From positions 1,922,001 through 1,986,000 of the forward strand of contig JPOM01000001.1 in the NCBI GenBank assembly GCA_000733915.1: a DNA stretch of 64,000 bases, read 5' to 3'. Under the pieces are notes generated by a model. The model was given only the letters and a program-made list of their open reading frames with translations. It ran no database searches and had not been told where the DNA came from. Position 1 is the stretch's first letter, and every line of letters begins with the position of its first letter. Below are positions 1 to 8,344 of this stretch, one piece after another. Position numbers and translations under genes: made by a program. This DNA is from Caulobacteraceae bacterium PMMR1. GTDB lineage: Bacteria > Pseudomonadota > Alphaproteobacteria > Caulobacterales > Caulobacteraceae.

Positions 1-105
1 CCCTACGACGTCTGGATCACCGACGACGAGGACGGGATCATGCTCCAGGGCGGGGTCGGCGGTTACATGCAGACGTGGTACGAGCTGGTCGCCCTGGAGC
101 GCTGA
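1..105 (+). CDS. 3' end of an unidentified protein (partial)
   Basis: An open frame enters from the left edge and stops with TGA at 103-105, leaving the last 34 residues. The fragment is acidic and aromatic (PYDVWITDDEDG near its start, TWYELVALER at its end) and has no motif I can assign. It converges on the TonB receptor gene on the other strand. Composition and codon use look like real coding sequence, but the function is unknown. Confidence 0.5.
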   Translation, partial: PYDVWITDDEDGIMLQGGVGGYMQTWYELVALER

Positions 106-138
106 CGCACCGCCCCTTCGATGGCGTGAGTCCCGCGG

Positions 139-2484
139 CTAGTAGGCGTACTTGAGGCGGAAGGTCACCCGGCGCGGGTCGTTTGGATAGATCAAGCCCA
201 GAAGCGAGGAGGTCGAGTAGTACTCCTGCGTGCAGTTGGAGCACTCCAGCGCCGCTTCCCAGTGACGGTCCGCCGAGCGGTAGATCGCGCCGATGTTGAG
301 CACATAGGTCGGCGGCGTCTTGGACAGGGGAGCGCTGACAGGCGTCGTCCCGCCGTAAGGGACGCCCGTGGTGCGAGGGGCGTCGTTGTAGGTGCTGGTC
401 CAGTAGTAGTCGGAGTAGCTGAGCGCGCCGTTCAGGTTCAGCTCGCCGCCGAAAGACGCGAACGTCGGCCCGAAGGTGGCCAGCGGGATCTTGTAGCTGC
501 CGCCCACGGTCAGTTGCGCGTCGGGGAAGCGCACGGGCTCGTCGCGGGTCGTGGTGCAGCTCGCCGGCTCCGGCGTGGAAGAGCACGGAACGCCGCCCGC
601 GCCGACCCGGCCGGCCGGGATGTTCTCGTACTTCTTGTCCGCGAAGGAGCCCGAGGCGAACACCTCCAGGTTCCGCACCGGGATGGCGTTGATCTCGTAT
701 TCCAGACCCGTCGCGTTCAGGTCGCCCGCATTGCGGGTCACGAAGGCGATCGTGCCGCCCGGACCCGGCGCACCGGAGAGCAGCTGAAGGTCGCTGACAT
801 CCTCATGGTAGAGGGTCAGGTTGACCCGCAGGCGGCGCTCGAACCACTCCGTCCGGGCGCCGAGTTCGTAGGACCAGGCTTCCTCGGGGCCGAAAATGGT
901 CACGGAGGACAGGCTGGTGACGCGCGTGTTCCAGCCGCCCGACTTGAAGCCGTTCGTGGCCGAGACATAGACCGACTTGTTGGGATCGATCTTGTAGTTC
1001 AGGGCGATGCGCGGCGTGAACTTGTTGGTGGTCTGGGTCAGCGGGATGCCAGCGCCGGCCACCGCCGCCGAAGTCAGATGCCCCGTGAAGGGTCCGACGA
1101 AGAACCCGTTGTAGAAGCTGGCCGGCTTGACGGCGTCGTCATAGCCGAACTTCTTCTTCTCGTGCGTCGATCGCCCGCCGGCGGTCAGGGTCAACTGGTC
1201 AGTCAAAGCCAGGTCGAACTGCGCATAGGCCGCAATGGAGTCGGCCTTGTTGTGCAGCACCCAGTCTGTGAGCAGCAGGTTCAGGCTCCCGTATGCGTCG
1301 GCTTCTTCCGTCTTGTTGCTCTCGGTCAAGGCGAACACGCCCGCCACGTACTTGATGCGGCCACGCTGGCCGTCGAGCTTCACCTCCTGGGTGAACTGAT
1401 CGTTGCGGACCTGGTTGGCGATGACGTAACCGCCCTTCGGGCTTACGCCATTGAAGAAGTCGATCGCGAAGTTCTGGTCGGTTACCCGGTATCCGGTGAT
1501 GAAGGACAGCGCGCCCCACTCCGGCAGGTCGAACGTCAGGTTGGAGGTGATGCCGCCCGTCTGCACCCGGGCGCAGTTGCCGCGGGAGGTCAAGAAATAC
1601 TTGGCGATCTCGTTGTCGGTGCAGCCCCCGTAACGCAAGCCGCTGCGCACCTTGTAGTCGGGGTCGTAGGGGAACGAGCCGATCGTGGTCTTCGCCTGGT
1701 CGATGTAGTCGAAGGAGACGTCCCAGCGCGCGTTGCTAAAGGGCTGGGCGCGGACCGCAAAGCGGACCCCCTTCGCCTCCTCCCCGTTCAGCTTCTCGCC
1801 CGTAGTGACATCGCGGGCATAGCCGTCGTCGTTCACGTAGAAGACCGAAAGCTTGGTCAAGAGCTTGTCGGTGATCGGCACGTCGATCGCGCCGCGGATC
1901 TGGGCGCGGTCGAAGCTGCCGTAGGAGCCCTCGACGAAGAACCCGAACTGCTTGGACGGCTTGCGGGTGATGATCGAGACCGCGCCGCCGGTCGTATTGC
2001 GGCCGAAGAGCGTGCCCTGCGGCCCGCGCAGCACTTCCACGCGGTCGATGTCGAAGAGGGTGACGGCGTTGGCGCTCTGCCGCGCGAAATAGATGTCGTC
2101 GACGTAGGTGGCGACCGGCACGTCGAAAGTGGCGATCTGCTCGGTGGAGCCCAGGCCGCGGATGAAGAAGGTGAGCGCCGAGCCCGTGCCGGTGTTCAGG
2201 CCGCCGGTGACGCTGGGGGTGAAGCGCACGAGGTCGGGCGTCGCCTGGATCTGGGCCGCCGCGATCTGAGTCGGCGAGAAGGCCGTGACGGCCAGCGGCA
2301 CGTTTTGGACGTTCTCGACCCGGCGCTGGGCGGTGACGACGACTTCGCTCAGCACGTCGCCGTTCTGGCCGTTCTGATTGGAGCGCGCCGTGTTGGGCGG
2401 CGTCGTCTGGGCGGCGGCGGGCAGAGCGGCGAAAGCGGCCGCGGCCAGGCAGGCCCCAGCGAAAAGCGACTGGCGGATCGTCAT
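139..2484 (-). CDS. TonB-dependent outer-membrane receptor 1
   Basis: A 781-residue outer-membrane receptor that would import a substrate using TonB/ExbBD energy. Residues 1-26 are a Sec signal peptide ending in a PAAAQ-type site. A TonB-box-like EVVVTAQRR follows near residue 47, then a plug domain (RVEVLRGPQGTLFGRNTTGG, about residues 147-166), then a long beta-barrel ending in the aromatic C-terminus RLKYAY. The length is typical of the family. It lies just after the five-gene hydrolase/hydratase operon on the same strand but has its own upstream gap, with a perfect 22-bp inverted repeat at 2528-2549. The substrate is unknown; context suggests the compound degraded by the neighbouring operon. 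No carbohydrate-specific partners such as SusD are present. Confidence 0.93.
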   Translation of the reverse strand: MTIRQSLFAGACLAAAAFAALPAAAQTTPPNTARSNQNGQNGDVLSEVVVTAQRRVENVQNVPLAVTAFSPTQIAAAQIQATPDLVRFTPSVTGGLNTGTGSALTFFIRGLGSTEQIATFDVPVATYVDDIYFARQSANAVTLFDIDRVEVLRGPQGTLFGRNTTGGAVSIITRKPSKQFGFFVEGSYGSFDRAQIRGAIDVPITDKLLTKLSVFYVNDDGYARDVTTGEKLNGEEAKGVRFAVRAQPFSNARWDVSFDYIDQAKTTIGSFPYDPDYKVRSGLRYGGCTDNEIAKYFLTSRGNCARVQTGGITSNLTFDLPEWGALSFITGYRVTDQNFAIDFFNGVSPKGGYVIANQVRNDQFTQEVKLDGQRGRIKYVAGVFALTESNKTEEADAYGSLNLLLTDWVLHNKADSIAAYAQFDLALTDQLTLTAGGRSTHEKKKFGYDDAVKPASFYNGFFVGPFTGHLTSAAVAGAGIPLTQTTNKFTPRIALNYKIDPNKSVYVSATNGFKSGGWNTRVTSLSSVTIFGPEEAWSYELGARTEWFERRLRVNLTLYHEDVSDLQLLSGAPGPGGTIAFVTRNAGDLNATGLEYEINAIPVRNLEVFASGSFADKKYENIPAGRVGAGGVPCSSTPEPASCTTTRDEPVRFPDAQLTVGGSYKIPLATFGPTFASFGGELNLNGALSYSDYYWTSTYNDAPRTTGVPYGGTTPVSAPLSKTPPTYVLNIGAIYRSADRHWEAALECSNCTQEYYSTSSLLGLIYPNDPRRVTFRLKYAY

Positions 2485-2527
2485 GCGTTCCCTCCTCGCA
2501 AGCCGGTTCGGCGCATTGCCCTGTCCG

Positions 2528-2549
2528 GTTGGTATATTTTTATACCAAC
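2528..2549. promoter_or_regulatory. Inverted-repeat operator, copy 1 (before TonB receptor 1)
   Basis: A perfect palindrome with 9-bp arms, GTTGGTATA and TATACCAAC, around TTTT. Its centre lies about 54 bp upstream of the receptor start at 2484, where a promoter would be. Two related sites occur at 7271-7290 and 8345-8364, in front of other genes of the cluster. The DNA-binding protein is not encoded next to it and its family is unknown. Confidence 0.7.
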
Positions 2550-2638
2550 TTCACGGCGACGCTAGTCCGAGGCGTCGGATTTGTGACGGTCTGAAGGCAG
2601 CTGTAGGTTTCTGGTCACAGCTGCGGCGCGAGGGCGGC

Positions 2639-3559
2639 TCAGGCCTTGGCGAACGCGTCCGCGATCGCGCTGGCCGTGGCGGTCCAGACCCCCTCGTCCT
2701 GCGACAGGCGCGACAGGACGCGGCGCAGGGCGGAGATGCGGAACGGCTGGCCGGTCACATAGGGCGTGAGCGTGAGGCCGAGCATCCGCCCGCCGAACCG
2801 GTCCGCCCCGGCCTTAAGGAACTCCACCGCCTCCTCGATCTGGCCCGCCCACGCGTCCTCGCTGTGACGGCGGTCGATGAGTAGCGTCCGGTCGTCGAGT
2901 TCGTTGGAGAGCGGCAGGGCCAGCACCTCCCCGGCGGGGGTGGTCATGGGCGTCGGGACCTCGTCCTGCTCCCAGTCCAGGCAGAGGTCGAAGCCATGCG
3001 CCGCGATAAGCTCCAGGGTGGCGAAGGACTGCTGGCGCGCGGGGCTCAGCCAGGCGCGGGGCTTCAGGCCCTCGGCGTCGAAGCGGGCCCGGACCTCGGC
3101 GACCCAGGCCGCCTCCGTCTCCCGCTCCAGTCCGCCCCAATGGATGTGATCGGTGGACAGGCCATAGGCGGCGATCTCGTGCCCCTCGGCCACAATCGGC
3201 TCCACCAGCCAGCGCAGGCGCCGAAGCTGGGCGGCGTTGATCGGGAAGGTCGCGCGCACCCCGGCCTGCCTGAGCGCGTCCAGGATGCGAAAGACGCCCA
3301 CGCGATTGCCGTAGTCCCGCGTCGTGTAGTGGCGCAGGTCCGGATAGGGCGTGACCATCGCGCCCGGGGGCTTGAACGGTTTGCCGGCCGGCGTGAGGGT
3401 GTGGTGCTCGATGACGCAGACGACTATGGCTGCGACGCTCGCCCCGCCCGGCCAGCGGATCGGCGCGCGCTCGACGGCCGGCCGCCAGGGATAGAGGTCC
3501 TGGTCCATGCCGCGTCTGCGGTGCGGATACTCCAGATAGTCGGGGGGGAGCGCGCTCAT
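2639..3559 (-). CDS. Polysaccharide deacetylase/PuuE-type (NodB-fold) hydrolase 1
   Basis: A 306-residue protein of the NodB-fold (COG0726) superfamily. Visible family features are RDYGNRVGVFRILDAL (about residues 86-101), a GHEIAAYG strand, a TDHIHWGG loop, the WLSPARQQ strand and LDWEQDEVPTP. This arrangement resembles small-molecule amide hydrolases of the family (allantoinase PuuE, imidases) more than chitin or peptidoglycan deacetylases: there is no signal peptide and no clear metal-binding Asp-Asp/His-x3-His set. The ATG at 3559 overlaps the upstream gene's TGA (ATGA). It is the last gene of the operon. The substrate is unknown; hydrolysis of a C-N bond in a small cytoplasmic compound is an inference. 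Confidence 0.85.
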   Translation of the reverse strand: MSALPPDYLEYPHRRRGMDQDLYPWRPAVERAPIRWPGGASVAAIVVCVIEHHTLTPAGKPFKPPGAMVTPYPDLRHYTTRDYGNRVGVFRILDALRQAGVRATFPINAAQLRRLRWLVEPIVAEGHEIAAYGLSTDHIHWGGLERETEAAWVAEVRARFDAEGLKPRAWLSPARQQSFATLELIAAHGFDLCLDWEQDEVPTPMTTPAGEVLALPLSNELDDRTLLIDRRHSEDAWAGQIEEAVEFLKAGADRFGGRMLGLTLTPYVTGQPFRISALRRVLSRLSQDEGVWTATASAIADAFAKA

Positions 3560-4497
3560 GAAGCGAACCCCGCCCCGCCTGTCGCGAGGCCCCGCCGGGC
3601 GATGTCCTCGACCGTCTGGTCCCAGAAGTGCGCGCGATAGTGGCCGGCGATCTCGGCTGCGGTCGCAAACCAGACCTGGTCCGCGTGACCCATGATGTGG
3701 CGGAGCGCCTCCTCGAAGGGACGGATGCGGTGCGGCTGGGCGACCAGATAGGCGTGCAGCGGGATGCACATGACCGTGCCCGACCTTGTCCCCTCCTCCA
3801 GCAGCTGGTCGAAGTGGCGCTTCAGCACGTCCGCATAGCGCCAGGGCGTCATGGCCAGGGCGCCGTAGGTGATGACGTCGTTGACTTCCAGCGAATAGGG
3901 CATGGAGATCAGCCGCCCGGTGCGGGTCTTGATCGGCTGGGGCTGGTCGTCCTGGAAGAGATCGCAAGTGTACCAGAAGTCGTACTCGGCGATCAGGTCG
4001 AAGGTGCGCTCCGTGTGGGTGAGCGCTGGCGCGAGGTAGCCGCGGATGCGCTGGCCGGTGGCGGTCTGGACCGAACGGATCGAGTCCTCGATCACCGCCC
4101 GCTCCTGCGCCTCGTCCATGCCGTAGGAATAGCGCGTGTTGTAGATCCCGTGGCTGAAGAACTCCCAGTTGCGCGCCGCGCAGGCCTCGATGATCTCCGG
4201 GTGGTGGTCGATCAGGCCGATGGAGAGCGAGACCGAGCCCCTCAGCCCGTACTTGTCCATCAGCTCCATCAGCCGCCATTGGCCCACGCGATTGCCCCAG
4301 TCGCGCTGCGAGTAGCCGACCACGTCGGGAGACGGCTTGGGCCAGCCCGGGCGATGCGGGTTCCTGGGCGGATCGAACTCGTAGAACTCGATGTTGGGCG
4401 CAATCCAGAAGGCGAGCGCCTTGCCCTCCGGCCAGACGATCCTGGGCCGGTCGCGATAGGGCCAGTCGTCGTAGAGGTTCGGGTCGGCGTGGGTCAT
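3556..4497 (-). CDS. Polysaccharide deacetylase/PuuE-type (NodB-fold) hydrolase 2
   Basis: A 313-residue paralogue of the downstream gene, same superfamily and also without a signal peptide. Recognisable segments are RPRIVWPEGKALAFWIAPN near the N-terminus, RDWGNRVGQWRLMELMDKYG, the EFFSHGIYNTR motif containing the family His, GYLAPALTHTERT and YTCDLFQDDQP. The two tandem copies share a fold but differ clearly in sequence, so they probably act on different intermediates or form a hetero-oligomer (inference). The start at 4497 overlaps the TGA of the lyase gene by 4 bp. A call of allantoinase would be unsafe because no purine or ureide genes are nearby. Confidence 0.85.
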   Translation of the reverse strand: MTHADPNLYDDWPYRDRPRIVWPEGKALAFWIAPNIEFYEFDPPRNPHRPGWPKPSPDVVGYSQRDWGNRVGQWRLMELMDKYGLRGSVSLSIGLIDHHPEIIEACAARNWEFFSHGIYNTRYSYGMDEAQERAVIEDSIRSVQTATGQRIRGYLAPALTHTERTFDLIAEYDFWYTCDLFQDDQPQPIKTRTGRLISMPYSLEVNDVITYGALAMTPWRYADVLKRHFDQLLEEGTRSGTVMCIPLHAYLVAQPHRIRPFEEALRHIMGHADQVWFATAAEIAGHYRAHFWDQTVEDIARRGLATGGAGFAS

Positions 4498-5387
4498 TCG
4501 GCGGCGGCGCGGCTTCCAGGCGGCGGCGCCCCCTCGTAGGCGTCGCCAAGGCTTAGCATCTCGTCCAGCCCGATGCGCTGGTTCAGCCCCCGCAGGTCCA
4601 CCATGCGCTCGCGCCAATTGCGGGTGGAGCCTTGCGCCCGAAGGTCGCGCAGGAAGGCCTCCGCCATGGGCAGGAAGGCCCGCACCAGGGCGCCCGGCGA
4701 TATCACCAGGCGAAAGCCCATGTCGGAGAGCTCGGCTGCCGAGGCGAGGGGCGTCTGACCGCCCTCCACCATGTTGGCGACGAGCGGCGCCCGGCCGAGC
4801 CGGCCCACGACCTGCCGCATCTGATCCGGATCGCGCGGCGCCTCGACAAAGATGACGTCCGCCCCGGCCTCGAGGTACCGCTCCGCGCGGTCGAGGGCGG
4901 CCGCCAGTCCCTCCACCCCGATGGCGTCGGTGCGGGCTACGATCAGGGTCTCGTCGGAGGCGCGGGCGTCCAGCGCGGCCCGGACCTTGCCGACCATGGT
5001 CTCGGGCGCGACCAGGGTCTTGCCGGCGAGGTGGCCGCAGCGCTTCGGGGCCGCCTGATCCTCGATCTGGATGGCGCGGGCGCCGTTGCGCTCGAACGCC
5101 TTCACCGTGCGCCGCACGTTCAAAGCGTTGCCGAAGCCCGTGTCGGCGTCCACGATCAGCGGGATCGTCACGCGCTCGCAGATGCGCGCGACCGTGTCGG
5201 CCACCTGGTCCACGCCCACCAGGCCGAGGTCAGGCCGGCCGAGCTGGGTGTAGGCGATCGACGCACCCGAAAGGTAGACGGCCTCGAACCCCGCCTGCTC
5301 GATTAAGAGGGCGGAGAGGGCGTCGTAGGCGCCGGGGGCGTGCACGGCGGGGGCGCGGGCCAGCCGCTGCCGGAGGGTCTCGCTCAT
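4494..5387 (-). CDS. Isocitrate lyase/PEP mutase family C-C lyase (dimethylmalate- or methylisocitrate-lyase-like)
   Basis: A 297-residue TIM-barrel enzyme of the PEP mutase/isocitrate lyase superfamily. It has the YLSGAS strand, the Mg-binding segment DADTGFGN (about residues 86-93), the QIEDQAAPKRCGH loop whose Cys is the catalytic acid in lyases, and VARTDA. The short length and KRCGH place it with 2-methylisocitrate and 2,3-dimethylmalate lyases, not full-length AceA. These enzymes cleave a 2-hydroxy diacid into pyruvate, glyoxylate or succinate-type fragments. It sits between the hydratase small subunit and the two hydrolases, with 4-bp overlaps on both sides. With the LeuCD-like pair it matches the DmdAB-Dml arrangement known from nicotinate fermentation; the actual substrate is inferred only. 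Confidence 0.9.
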   Translation of the reverse strand: MSETLRQRLARAPAVHAPGAYDALSALLIEQAGFEAVYLSGASIAYTQLGRPDLGLVGVDQVADTVARICERVTIPLIVDADTGFGNALNVRRTVKAFERNGARAIQIEDQAAPKRCGHLAGKTLVAPETMVGKVRAALDARASDETLIVARTDAIGVEGLAAALDRAERYLEAGADVIFVEAPRDPDQMRQVVGRLGRAPLVANMVEGGQTPLASAAELSDMGFRLVISPGALVRAFLPMAEAFLRDLRAQGSTRNWRERMVDLRGLNQRIGLDEMLSLGDAYEGAPPPGSRAAAE

Positions 5388-5929
5388 GCCGCAACTCCGG
5401 ACGCCGGGGCGCGGGGCTCTTTGGCCGCCGACGCGAAGCGCCGCTTCAGGTGGGGGATCAGGCCGCCGTCGCGGATCATGGCCATCAGATGGGGCGGCAC
5501 GGGGGCGGTCGCATAGACCTCGCCGCGGGTGAGGTTGCGCACCTCGCCGGCCTCCGCCGCCACCGCCAGCCGGTCGCCCTGCCCGATGCGGGCGAGGTCG
5601 GCGGGCTCGAGCGTCAGGGCGGGCAGGCCGAGGTTCATGGCGTTGCGCCAGAAGATGCGCGCGAAGGACGCCGCCAGCACCGCCGAGACGCCCAGGCGGA
5701 CCAGCGAAACCGCCGCCTGCTCCCGCGAGGAGCCGAGGCCGAAGTTCCGCCCGCCCACGACCACGTCGCCCGGGCGCACGGTGCGGGCGAAGTCCGGGTC
5801 GAGCGCCTCCAGGCAGTGGGACGCCAGCTCGTCGGGAGACGACTTCATGTAGGCGCCGGGGGCGAGCAGGTCGGTATCGATATCGTCGCCGAAGACGAAG
5901 GCGCGGCCGCCCTGGGCAGGCTCGCTCAT
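5384..5929 (-). CDS. Aconitase-family hydratase small subunit (LeuD/DmdB-like)
   Basis: A 181-residue swivelling domain of a two-subunit aconitase-type hydro-lyase. It has DDIDTDLLAPGAYM near residue 15 (the family's D-x-DTD motif) and GGRNFGLGSSREQAA around residues 59-73, the loop that recognises the substrate carboxylate. The size fits the short LeuD/HACN/DmdB class and not the roughly 200-residue proteobacterial LeuD of leucine synthesis. It overlaps both neighbours by 4 bp and must pair with the upstream large subunit. No leuA or leuB is nearby, which argues against a leucine role. Confidence 0.9.
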   Translation of the reverse strand: MSEPAQGGRAFVFGDDIDTDLLAPGAYMKSSPDELASHCLEALDPDFARTVRPGDVVVGGRNFGLGSSREQAAVSLVRLGVSAVLAASFARIFWRNAMNLGLPALTLEPADLARIGQGDRLAVAAEAGEVRNLTRGEVYATAPVPPHLMAMIRDGGLIPHLKRRFASAAKEPRAPASGVAA

Positions 5930-7221
5930 GCCGCCGCCCTCCCCGCGCTGAGATACGCGCGCGGATCCACGATCCGCCCCGCCGCCGCCGCGGCGGCGAC
6001 CGCATAGGGCGAGCCGAGGTAGACCTGGGCGTCCGCCGCCCCCATGCGCCCGCGGAAGTTGCGGTTGGTGGAGGAGATGCACACCTCGCCCGGCGCCAGC
6101 ACGCCTGCGCCATAGCCCGCGCAGGCGCCGCAGCCGGAAGGCAACAGGTGCGCGCCGGCCGCCAGCAGGGTGGTCAGCACCCCCTCGCGGCTCGCCAGCT
6201 CCGTCGTGCGGGTGGAGGCCGGGGCGACCAGCAGGCGCACGCCGGGCGCCACGCGGCGGCCCCGCAACACCTCGGCGGCCATGCGCAGATCCTCGATCTT
6301 CGCGCCCACGCAGGCGCCGATATAGGCCTGGTCGATGACGACGCCTTCGAAGGCGGAGACGTCGTCGGTGTTGGACGGCGCGTGCGGCGCGGCGATCTGG
6401 GGCGCAAGCCGGCTGACGTCGATGCGATGGACCGCGGCGAACTCAGCCCCCGGGTCCGACGCCAGGGCGAGGGCCGCCGCCTCGTCCGCCACGGGCCGGC
6501 CGCGCTCGGCGAGATAGGCGAAGGTCACCGCGTCAGGCGCGACCACGCCGCTCTCCGCCCCGAGCTCCGCGGCCATGTTACAGAGCACCATGCGCTCGGG
6601 CATCGACATGCGCGCCACCACAGAGCCGGCGTACTCCACCGCTGCGAAAGCGTTGTCCAGGCCGAGCCGCTTGCACAGGCTCAGCATCACGTCTTTGGCC
6701 GCCACGCCCGGCTGCAGCTCGCCCTCGAGCTCCACGCGGAGGGTGCGCGGCGCCGCGAGCCAGGTCTCGCCCGTGGCCGCGATCGCCGCCATGTCGGTGG
6801 CGCCGTAGCCCGCGGCATAGGTCCCGAAGGCGCCGGCCATCGGCGTATGGCTGTCCCCGCCCGCGATCACCATGCCGGGCTGGATCAGGCCGTGGTCGGG
6901 CAGCACCAGGTGCCCGATCCCCTCCATGTCGAAGAAGCGACCCACGCCATAGTCGCGGACGAAGGCGCGCACGCCCTTCAGGATCTCGGCGCTCTCCGCG
7001 TCCACGGCGGGCACATAGTGGTCGCTGACCAGCACGACCTTCTCCGGATCCCAGAGCCCGGTCCCGAGCGCCTCCAGCATGGGGCGCCAGCGCCTGGGCC
7101 CGGAGGAGTCGTGAGCGTAGGCCAGGTCGACCTTCACCGTGATCAGCTCGCCCGGCCGCACGCGCGCCCGCCCCGCCGCACGGGCGAGGATCTTTTCCAC
7201 CAGGGTGGCGGGCTCGGGCAT
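5926..7221 (-). CDS. Aconitase-family hydratase large subunit (LeuC/DmdA-like)
   Basis: A 431-residue catalytic subunit carrying the [4Fe-4S] site. Likely cluster ligands are the Cys in YIGACVGAKIEDL and the two in SGCGACAG. GDSHTPMAGAFGTYAAGYGA and STNRNFRGRMG match the LeuC/aconitase active-site segments. The length is that of the archaeal LeuC/HacA/2,3-dimethylmalate dehydratase DmdA class. It is the first gene of a five-gene minus-strand operon in which every junction is an ATGA overlap. A related inverted-repeat operator lies about 59 bp upstream. Expected chemistry is dehydration/hydration of a 2-hydroxy diacid, feeding the lyase encoded two genes later. Confidence 0.9.
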   Translation of the reverse strand: MPEPATLVEKILARAAGRARVRPGELITVKVDLAYAHDSSGPRRWRPMLEALGTGLWDPEKVVLVSDHYVPAVDAESAEILKGVRAFVRDYGVGRFFDMEGIGHLVLPDHGLIQPGMVIAGGDSHTPMAGAFGTYAAGYGATDMAAIAATGETWLAAPRTLRVELEGELQPGVAAKDVMLSLCKRLGLDNAFAAVEYAGSVVARMSMPERMVLCNMAAELGAESGVVAPDAVTFAYLAERGRPVADEAAALALASDPGAEFAAVHRIDVSRLAPQIAAPHAPSNTDDVSAFEGVVIDQAYIGACVGAKIEDLRMAAEVLRGRRVAPGVRLLVAPASTRTTELASREGVLTTLLAAGAHLLPSGCGACAGYGAGVLAPGEVCISSTNRNFRGRMGAADAQVYLGSPYAVAAAAAAGRIVDPRAYLSAGRAAA

Positions 7222-7270
7222 CCGGACTCCCAGGCGGCGGGCGAGGGGACTGCGCCAGCCGCCGAACTGA

Positions 7271-7290
7271 ATGGTATACTCTTATATCAT
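7271..7290. promoter_or_regulatory. Inverted-repeat operator, copy 2 (before the hydratase-lyase-hydrolase operon)
   Basis: ATGGTATA-CTCT-TATATCAT, one mismatch from a perfect dyad. The centre is about 59 bp upstream of the large-subunit start at 7221. It matches copy 1 at 2528-2549 in arm sequence and 4-bp spacer, so the operon and TonB receptor 1 probably share a regulator. Confidence 0.65.
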
Positions 7291-7336
7291 TTCTCGCGAA
7301 ACGACCGGCAAGCGACGCGCGACGAGCGGGCCGCGA

Positions 7337-8236
7337 TCACCGGGCGGCGGGCGGCGGGGCGGCGGCGCGCTGGGCGTCGATCCGCTTCTTGAAGTAGGTC
7401 CAGCTGGTCTCGTTCGGGCGCGCGTCGTCCAGCGGCGGCGGGCTCTTCCAGGCAGGGTATTCGGTCTCGATCTCGCGTCTCAGCAACGGCGAGAGCCCCT
7501 CGATCCCCGCCACGGTCTGGCCCGTCGCGTTGAAGATCAGGTTGCCCGGCCGCCCGCCCATCTGCATCCAGGGCAGCCATTCGGAGATGCGCACCCAGGC
7601 GATGACCGGCCGGGCCTCGCTGCGCGAGGCGTCCAGCAGGTCGGAGGCGTCCAGCGTCGTGTCGAAGATCTCCATGGCGTGGTACTGATTGCCGACGTAG
7701 TCCTGGTAGTCGCCCCCGAGGGGATTGCGGTAGAAGAGCGGAACCTCTGTGTTCAGGAACACCCGCCCGTGCTCGATCCGGGCGCCCAGGTCGAAGGGCT
7801 TGCCCTCCAAGCTGGTGGCGAAGGCCGGGCGCATGTTGACGGGGTCGTTGACGACCGGAATCACCTCGACCGTCCTGCCGGTCCAGGGGTTGGTCCAGCT
7901 CTTCATCACCTCGCCGGTCTTGGGGTCGAGGTAGAACATCAGCTCCCGCGAGACCATGCGATAGCCGAAACCGCGTTTGGGATCGTTCACGGTCCCGCAC
8001 TGGCGGATGTTCATGCCCTGCACATCGAAGAGGTGGCGGTCCGGCTCGCCGGGAACGCGCGAATAGACTCTCCCGGTCCAGGCATAGACCACCGCCACCC
8101 CGTCGCGGGTCGAGCATTGCACCTTGCGGCTGGCCGCGAGAGCGTCTTCCCCCTTCGTCAGGTCGAGCTGGCGCGCCTGCGCCGCCCCGCCCAGGACCAT
8201 GGCGATCGCCGCGCCTGCCCACATCGCCGTCTTCAT
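7337..8236 (-). CDS. DUF1838 family exported protein
   Basis: A 299-residue protein with an N-terminal signal peptide (about residues 1-21, ending near AAQARQ), followed by the DUF1838 region: GRVYSRVPGE, FDVQGMNIRQC, RELMFYLDPKTGEV, TNPWTGRTVEVIPVVNDPVN and a Trp-rich SEWLPWMQMGGRPGN. No enzyme motif is evident and the family function is unknown to me. It lies between the hydratase operon and TonB receptor 2. The region upstream of its start is shared with the divergent receptor and contains operator copy 3. A periplasmic role in capturing or processing the imported substrate is a guess from position. Confidence 0.85.
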   Translation of the reverse strand: MKTAMWAGAAIAMVLGGAAQARQLDLTKGEDALAASRKVQCSTRDGVAVVYAWTGRVYSRVPGEPDRHLFDVQGMNIRQCGTVNDPKRGFGYRMVSRELMFYLDPKTGEVMKSWTNPWTGRTVEVIPVVNDPVNMRPAFATSLEGKPFDLGARIEHGRVFLNTEVPLFYRNPLGGDYQDYVGNQYHAMEIFDTTLDASDLLDASRSEARPVIAWVRISEWLPWMQMGGRPGNLIFNATGQTVAGIEGLSPLLRREIETEYPAWKSPPPLDDARPNETSWTYFKKRIDAQRAAAPPPAAR

Positions 8237-8344
8237 GCTCGCCCCCTTGTCTCGCCGCGCCGACGCGAGGCCTTTCCCAGTCGATTCTCACACCGCCCCA
8301 GCCCGGGGCGCATTGGTCGCGATTGACAGATCGCCCAATCTGAA

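Noticed and set aside
262-2565. Long open frame on the plus strand opposite TonB receptor 1, and similar ones opposite TonB receptor 2 (8383-10545), the repeat protein (22169-23536) and clpB (35562-36842)
   Set aside because: They lie exactly opposite well-supported genes, are rich in Arg, Gly, Ala and His as expected for antisense reading of GC-rich codons, and have no family motifs.
2639-4497. Allantoinase (PuuE) pair for purine breakdown
   Set aside because: No allantoate, ureidoglycolate or urate genes nearby; sequence supports only the superfamily.
4494-5387. Glyoxylate-cycle isocitrate lyase AceA
   Set aside because: Only 297 residues, without the extended AceA regions, and next to a dedicated hydratase pair; it fits the short methylisocitrate/dimethylmalate lyase class.
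5926-7221. Leucine biosynthesis leuCD
   Set aside because: No leuA or leuB is nearby, the subunits have the short archaeal/DmdAB-like sizes, and the partners are a lyase and hydrolases.
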